Position numbers and translations under genes: made by a program. The notes under the pieces are model-generated. The model saw only the letters and a program-made list of their open reading frames with translations, made no database searches and was not told the DNA's origin. From assembly GCA_938008215.1 (NCBI GenBank), contig CALLLS010000072.1, forward strand, positions 1-34,685: 34,685 bases of DNA, written 5' to 3'. This DNA is from an uncultured Verrucomicrobiales bacterium (lineage in GTDB: Bacteria; Verrucomicrobiota; Verrucomicrobiia; Verrucomicrobiales; Akkermansiaceae). Shown here in pieces: positions 31,732 through 34,685 of this stretch. Position 1 is the first letter of the stretch. The number at the start of each line of letters is the position of its first letter.

Positions 31732-34685
31732 ATGTTAAAGTGGGTCATCCAAAAAATCGTCGGAAACAAGAATCAGCGTGAGATAAAACGCCTCCGACCT
31801 ATCGTATCTAAAATCAATGAAGTTGAAGAAGCCTTACAAAATGAGCCGGAGGGTAAACTTCAAGAACTGACTAGAACATGGCAAGAGAACCTTCATCGCT
31901 ATCTTCCACTAGAACTTCCTACTAAGCGCCAACTAAATCTTCTAAGTGCAGAAGAATTAAAAAATATAAGTGATGACATTAACGCTCGCTTTACTGCCCT
32001 AAAAGAAGACGTTTCTGCCCTCAATGTCACCATTGAGCCTACTCCAGAATCTATTAATGAAGCGCGCGACCTTTTCCAGGATGCGGAAGGCTTATTCCCA
32101 GACATGCGTCGTAAGTATTTAGATCAAATACTACCAGAAGCATATGCTGTAGTAAAGAATGCTGCGCGCAGACTTTCTGGAAGAGAAATCACAGTTTGTG
32201 ATGAAACAATGGAGTGGAACATGATCCACTATGATGTGCAACTTGTCGGTGGAATTTGCCTCCACAGAGGACTCATCGCGGAGATGCAAACGGGAGAAGG
32301 AAAAACACTCGTCGGAACATTACCCGTTTATTTAAATGCCTTAACTGGTCTTGGCGTGCACGTCGTGACGGTTAATGATTATCTCGCGCGTCGTGATGCG
32401 GAATGGATGGGAACCCTCTTTCAATTCTTAGGATTATCGATTGGTATCGTGCAAAACCAAATGCCTTCTGACTTAAGGAAAGCAAGTTATGAAGCAGACA
32501 TAACATACGGAACCAACAGTGAATTTGGCTTTGATTACCTTCGTGATAATGGAATGGCATCCAGCGCTTCTGATCAAGTACAGAGAGGTCATTACTTCTC
32601 TATTATTGATGAGGTAGACTCCATTCTCATTGATGAGGCCCGAACCCCACTCATTATTTCTGGTCCATCTGTGGTGAATACAACACAGCAGTATGATAAA
32701 TACCGCCCATTGATAGAGCAACTCGTCAAAAAGCAAAACACCCTCTGCAATGAATTAGGGACAGAAGCAAAAAAAGCCTTTGAAGCTGGAGACCTAGAGC
32801 ACGCTGGTCGTACAATGTTTAAGCTAAAGCTAGGACAGCCAAGGAATCGCCAGCTCATGCGTATGATGGAAGATCCAGAATTACGCCGTGCGATGGAAAA
32901 AGCGGAACTCGCACTTTATGAGGAAACCCGTAAGACACAGCTCTTTGAACTAAAAGAAGAACTCCTCTTCACAGTCGATGAAAAAGGACATGAGGCAGAC
33001 TTGATGGAAAAAGGACGTGCGTTCCTATCTCCAAATGACCCAGACGCATTTGTTCTTCCTGACTTAGCTACCTCCTACGGTGAAATTGATGCTAATTTAG
33101 ACCTTGATGATGAAAAGAAAAACAAGGCGAAGGATGATCTTCAAGACAAGCTGGATAGCCAGGGCGAAAAAATCCACTCAATTTCTCAGTTACTGAAAGC
33201 CTACTGCCTTTATGAAAAAGATGTAGAGTATGTTGTAAAAGATAATAAGGTCATCATCGTTGATGAAAATACAGGACGGGAAATGGCAGGTCGCCGTTGG
33301 TCTGACGGTCTCCACCAAGCAGTAGAAGCAAAGGAAGGGTGCGCGATCGAGAAAGAGACTCAGACATACGCAACAATTACGATTCAGAACTACTTCCGCC
33401 TTTATGAAAAACTAGCCGGAATGACCGGAACAGCAGAAACTGACGCTGCTGAATTCCATGACATCTATAATCTGGATGTCCTCCCTATTCCGACGAATAA
33501 GCCGAATCAGCGCAAAGATGAAAACGATCAAGTCTTTAAGACCCGTCGTGAAAAATATAATGCTGTCGTAGAGCGCATTAGAACCTGCCACGAGGAGGGG
33601 CAACCTGTTCTCGTGGGAACCGCTTCTGTAGACGCCTCTGAAACGGTAGGTCGCATGCTTAAGCGCGCAAAAATCCCGCACCAAGTCCTGAATGCGAAGT
33701 ATCACCGCCAAGAAGCTGAAATCGTGAGAAACGCTGGTAAAAAAGGCTCGGTAACGGTCTCTACTAATATGGCTGGTCGTGGAACTGACATTAAGCTTGA
33801 AAAGGGCGTCAATGAGCTTGGCGGACTCTTCGTCATCGCTACCGAGAGACATATTTCCCGCCGAATTGATCGCCAGCTTCGTGGACGCTGTGCCCGTCAG
33901 GGTGATCCAGGAAGAACACAGTTTTTCCTCTCCTTTGAGGATGATCTGATGAGAAACTTTGCCGCTTCTGACCGCATGACCACTCTCATGGAACGCTTCG
34001 GGATGGAAGACGGAGAAGCGCTAGAACATGGAATGCTCAACCGCTCTGTAGAAACGGCACAGAAGCGCGTAGAGCAAGCGCACTATCGTCAGCGTAAATA
34101 CGTTTTAGACTTTGATGATGTCATGAATCAGCAGCGAGAAGTGGTCTATGGATATCGTAAGGATGTTCTCACCTCAGATGATCCCAGAGAGCTTATCTAC
34201 GAAATCATAGAGGAAGTCATTCCTGAAAAAGTAGATCACTACGTAAACCAGAGAGATGACGGAGAGCCAGATTACAAGGAACTCTATGGCTGGGTAAATC
34301 TGAACTTTCCTCTCAGGCTCGTCCAAGAGGAAGTGCAGCTAGAGAAAAAATCAGAACAAGAGATCTCTGACTTCCTGATAGAACAGGTTAAAAAGGCGTA
34401 TGAATTAAAGGTGAAGCAAGAAAAGCCTGAATTCTTAGATGGACTAGAAAGACATATCATCTTAGTTGCCATTGATAGACTCTGGCAAGAGCACCTCTAC
34501 AACATGGACGGAGTAAGACAAGGCGTTCACCTTCGTCAACACGGACAAAAAGACCCTCTTATCGAGTATAAGACAGAAGCGTATAAACTGTTCACCTCTT
34601 TAATGGATAATATCAAAGGTGAAGCGCTAGGAAACCTCTTCCGCTCTACTACGAACTTAGAGCAGTATGAGAACTTCCTCCACAG
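31732..34685 (+). CDS. secA: Preprotein translocase ATPase SecA (3' end beyond window)
   Basis: The motor that pushes preproteins through SecYEG. I translated 984 codons from the ATG at 31732 without a stop; the gene leaves the window at 34685. Visible parts are Walker A MQTGEGKT (residues 185-192), the DYLARRDAEWMG segment, Walker B IIDEVDSILIDEARTPLIIS (Asp293-Glu294), the preprotein cross-linking domain, the second motor domain with STNMAGRGTDIKL and RQLRGRCARQGDPG, the helical scaffold (FDDVMNQQREVVYGYR), and IDRLWQEHLYNMDGVRQGV. Between the cross-linking domain start and GREMAGRRWSDGLHQAVEAK there is extra Lys/Glu/Asp-rich helical sequence, giving a protein longer than the 901 aa of E. 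coli. The C-terminal zinc tail is not in view. Confidence 0.97.
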   Translation, partial: MLKWVIQKIVGNKNQREIKRLRPIVSKINEVEEALQNEPEGKLQELTRTWQENLHRYLPLELPTKRQLNLLSAEELKNISDDINARFTALKEDVSALNVTIEPTPESINEARDLFQDAEGLFPDMRRKYLDQILPEAYAVVKNAARRLSGREITVCDETMEWNMIHYDVQLVGGICLHRGLIAEMQTGEGKTLVGTLPVYLNALTGLGVHVVTVNDYLARRDAEWMGTLFQFLGLSIGIVQNQMPSDLRKASYEADITYGTNSEFGFDYLRDNGMASSASDQVQRGHYFSIIDEVDSILIDEARTPLIISGPSVVNTTQQYDKYRPLIEQLVKKQNTLCNELGTEAKKAFEAGDLEHAGRTMFKLKLGQPRNRQLMRMMEDPELRRAMEKAELALYEETRKTQLFELKEELLFTVDEKGHEADLMEKGRAFLSPNDPDAFVLPDLATSYGEIDANLDLDDEKKNKAKDDLQDKLDSQGEKIHSISQLLKAYCLYEKDVEYVVKDNKVIIVDENTGREMAGRRWSDGLHQAVEAKEGCAIEKETQTYATITIQNYFRLYEKLAGMTGTAETDAAEFHDIYNLDVLPIPTNKPNQRKDENDQVFKTRREKYNAVVERIRTCHEEGQPVLVGTASVDASETVGRMLKRAKIPHQVLNAKYHRQEAEIVRNAGKKGSVTVSTNMAGRGTDIKLEKGVNELGGLFVIATERHISRRIDRQLRGRCARQGDPGRTQFFLSFEDDLMRNFAASDRMTTLMERFGMEDGEALEHGMLNRSVETAQKRVEQAHYRQRKYVLDFDDVMNQQREVVYGYRKDVLTSDDPRELIYEIIEEVIPEKVDHYVNQRDDGEPDYKELYGWVNLNFPLRLVQEEVQLEKKSEQEISDFLIEQVKKAYELKVKQEKPEFLDGLERHIILVAIDRLWQEHLYNMDGVRQGVHLRQHGQKDPLIEYKTEAYKLFTSLMDNIKGEALGNLFRSTTNLEQYENFLH

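Noticed and set aside
33412-33852. 146-codon minus-strand frame
   Set aside because: It lies entirely opposite well-conserved SecA motor sequence and is a shadow frame.
1-34685. CRISPR arrays, tRNA or rRNA genes, transposases, integrases
   Set aside because: I read the intergenic regions and reading frames and saw no regularly spaced repeats, no cloverleaf-like sequence and no recombinase motifs.

Overview
This window looks like chromosomal DNA of a Verrucomicrobiota bacterium (PVC group). The case rests on several signs. An exported protein begins with a module (…GRTYFIQCADELEEW…, …MFFRLLATD) that I associate with Verrucomicrobia secreted proteins and that is followed by thrombospondin type-3 repeats. 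There is a diderm outer-membrane assembly protein (BamA), a large Bat aerotolerance operon, a SecA longer than the E. coli form, and almost no Shine-Dalgarno sequences. I cannot resolve it below phylum or class. No rRNA, tRNA, CRISPR array, transposase or phage gene is visible.

Layout. (1) 20-2335, minus: bamA, divergent from what follows. (2) 2473-10345, plus: a six-gene Bat operon, with a MoxR AAA+ ATPase, DUF58 protein, DUF4381-like membrane protein, BatA, a BatB-BatC fusion and a BatD-BatE fusion, with gaps of 6 nt or less or overlaps. (3) 10358-13847, minus: AGCS sodium:amino-acid symporter, ruvA, and a conserved 427-aa protein that may be ATP-grasp-like. (4) 13962-15637, plus: an RND-type membrane fusion protein with no pump beside it, then an A-type Fe-S carrier with its own promoter placed so that the mRNA should be leaderless. 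(5) 15862-20157, minus: an accessory island. One reading frame of 1432 codons is broken by a single in-frame TAA (18604-18606). The 5' half is an exported TSP3 protein, the middle is the rest of that protein with a 15-bp tandem repeat, and the 3' end is a second exported membrane-anchored protein with its own signal peptide, flanked by 24-bp near-identical direct repeats. (6) 20217-20397: a non-coding, structured, MITE-like repeat with terminal inverted repeats. (7) 20615-28336, plus: a five-gene lipid-degradation operon with a patatin-like phospholipase, PaaK/AMP-binding ligase, thiolase, FadJ-like bifunctional enzyme and acyl-CoA oxidase-type flavoenzyme. (8) Housekeeping genes: pgi (minus), proS (plus), and secA (plus), which runs off the right edge.

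How the genes work together. In the Bat operon an AAA+ ATPase probably remodels or activates membrane-anchored vWA, TPR and BatD proteins at the periplasmic side. The lipid operon encodes a whole route from lipid to acetyl-CoA: acyl release, CoA activation, first oxidation, hydration plus second oxidation, and thiolysis. BamA and SecA serve protein export. The most unusual part of the window is 15.8-20.4 kb, where an interrupted secreted-protein gene, a duplicated short sequence bracketing a small exported gene, an intragenic minisatellite and a MITE-like element lie together.
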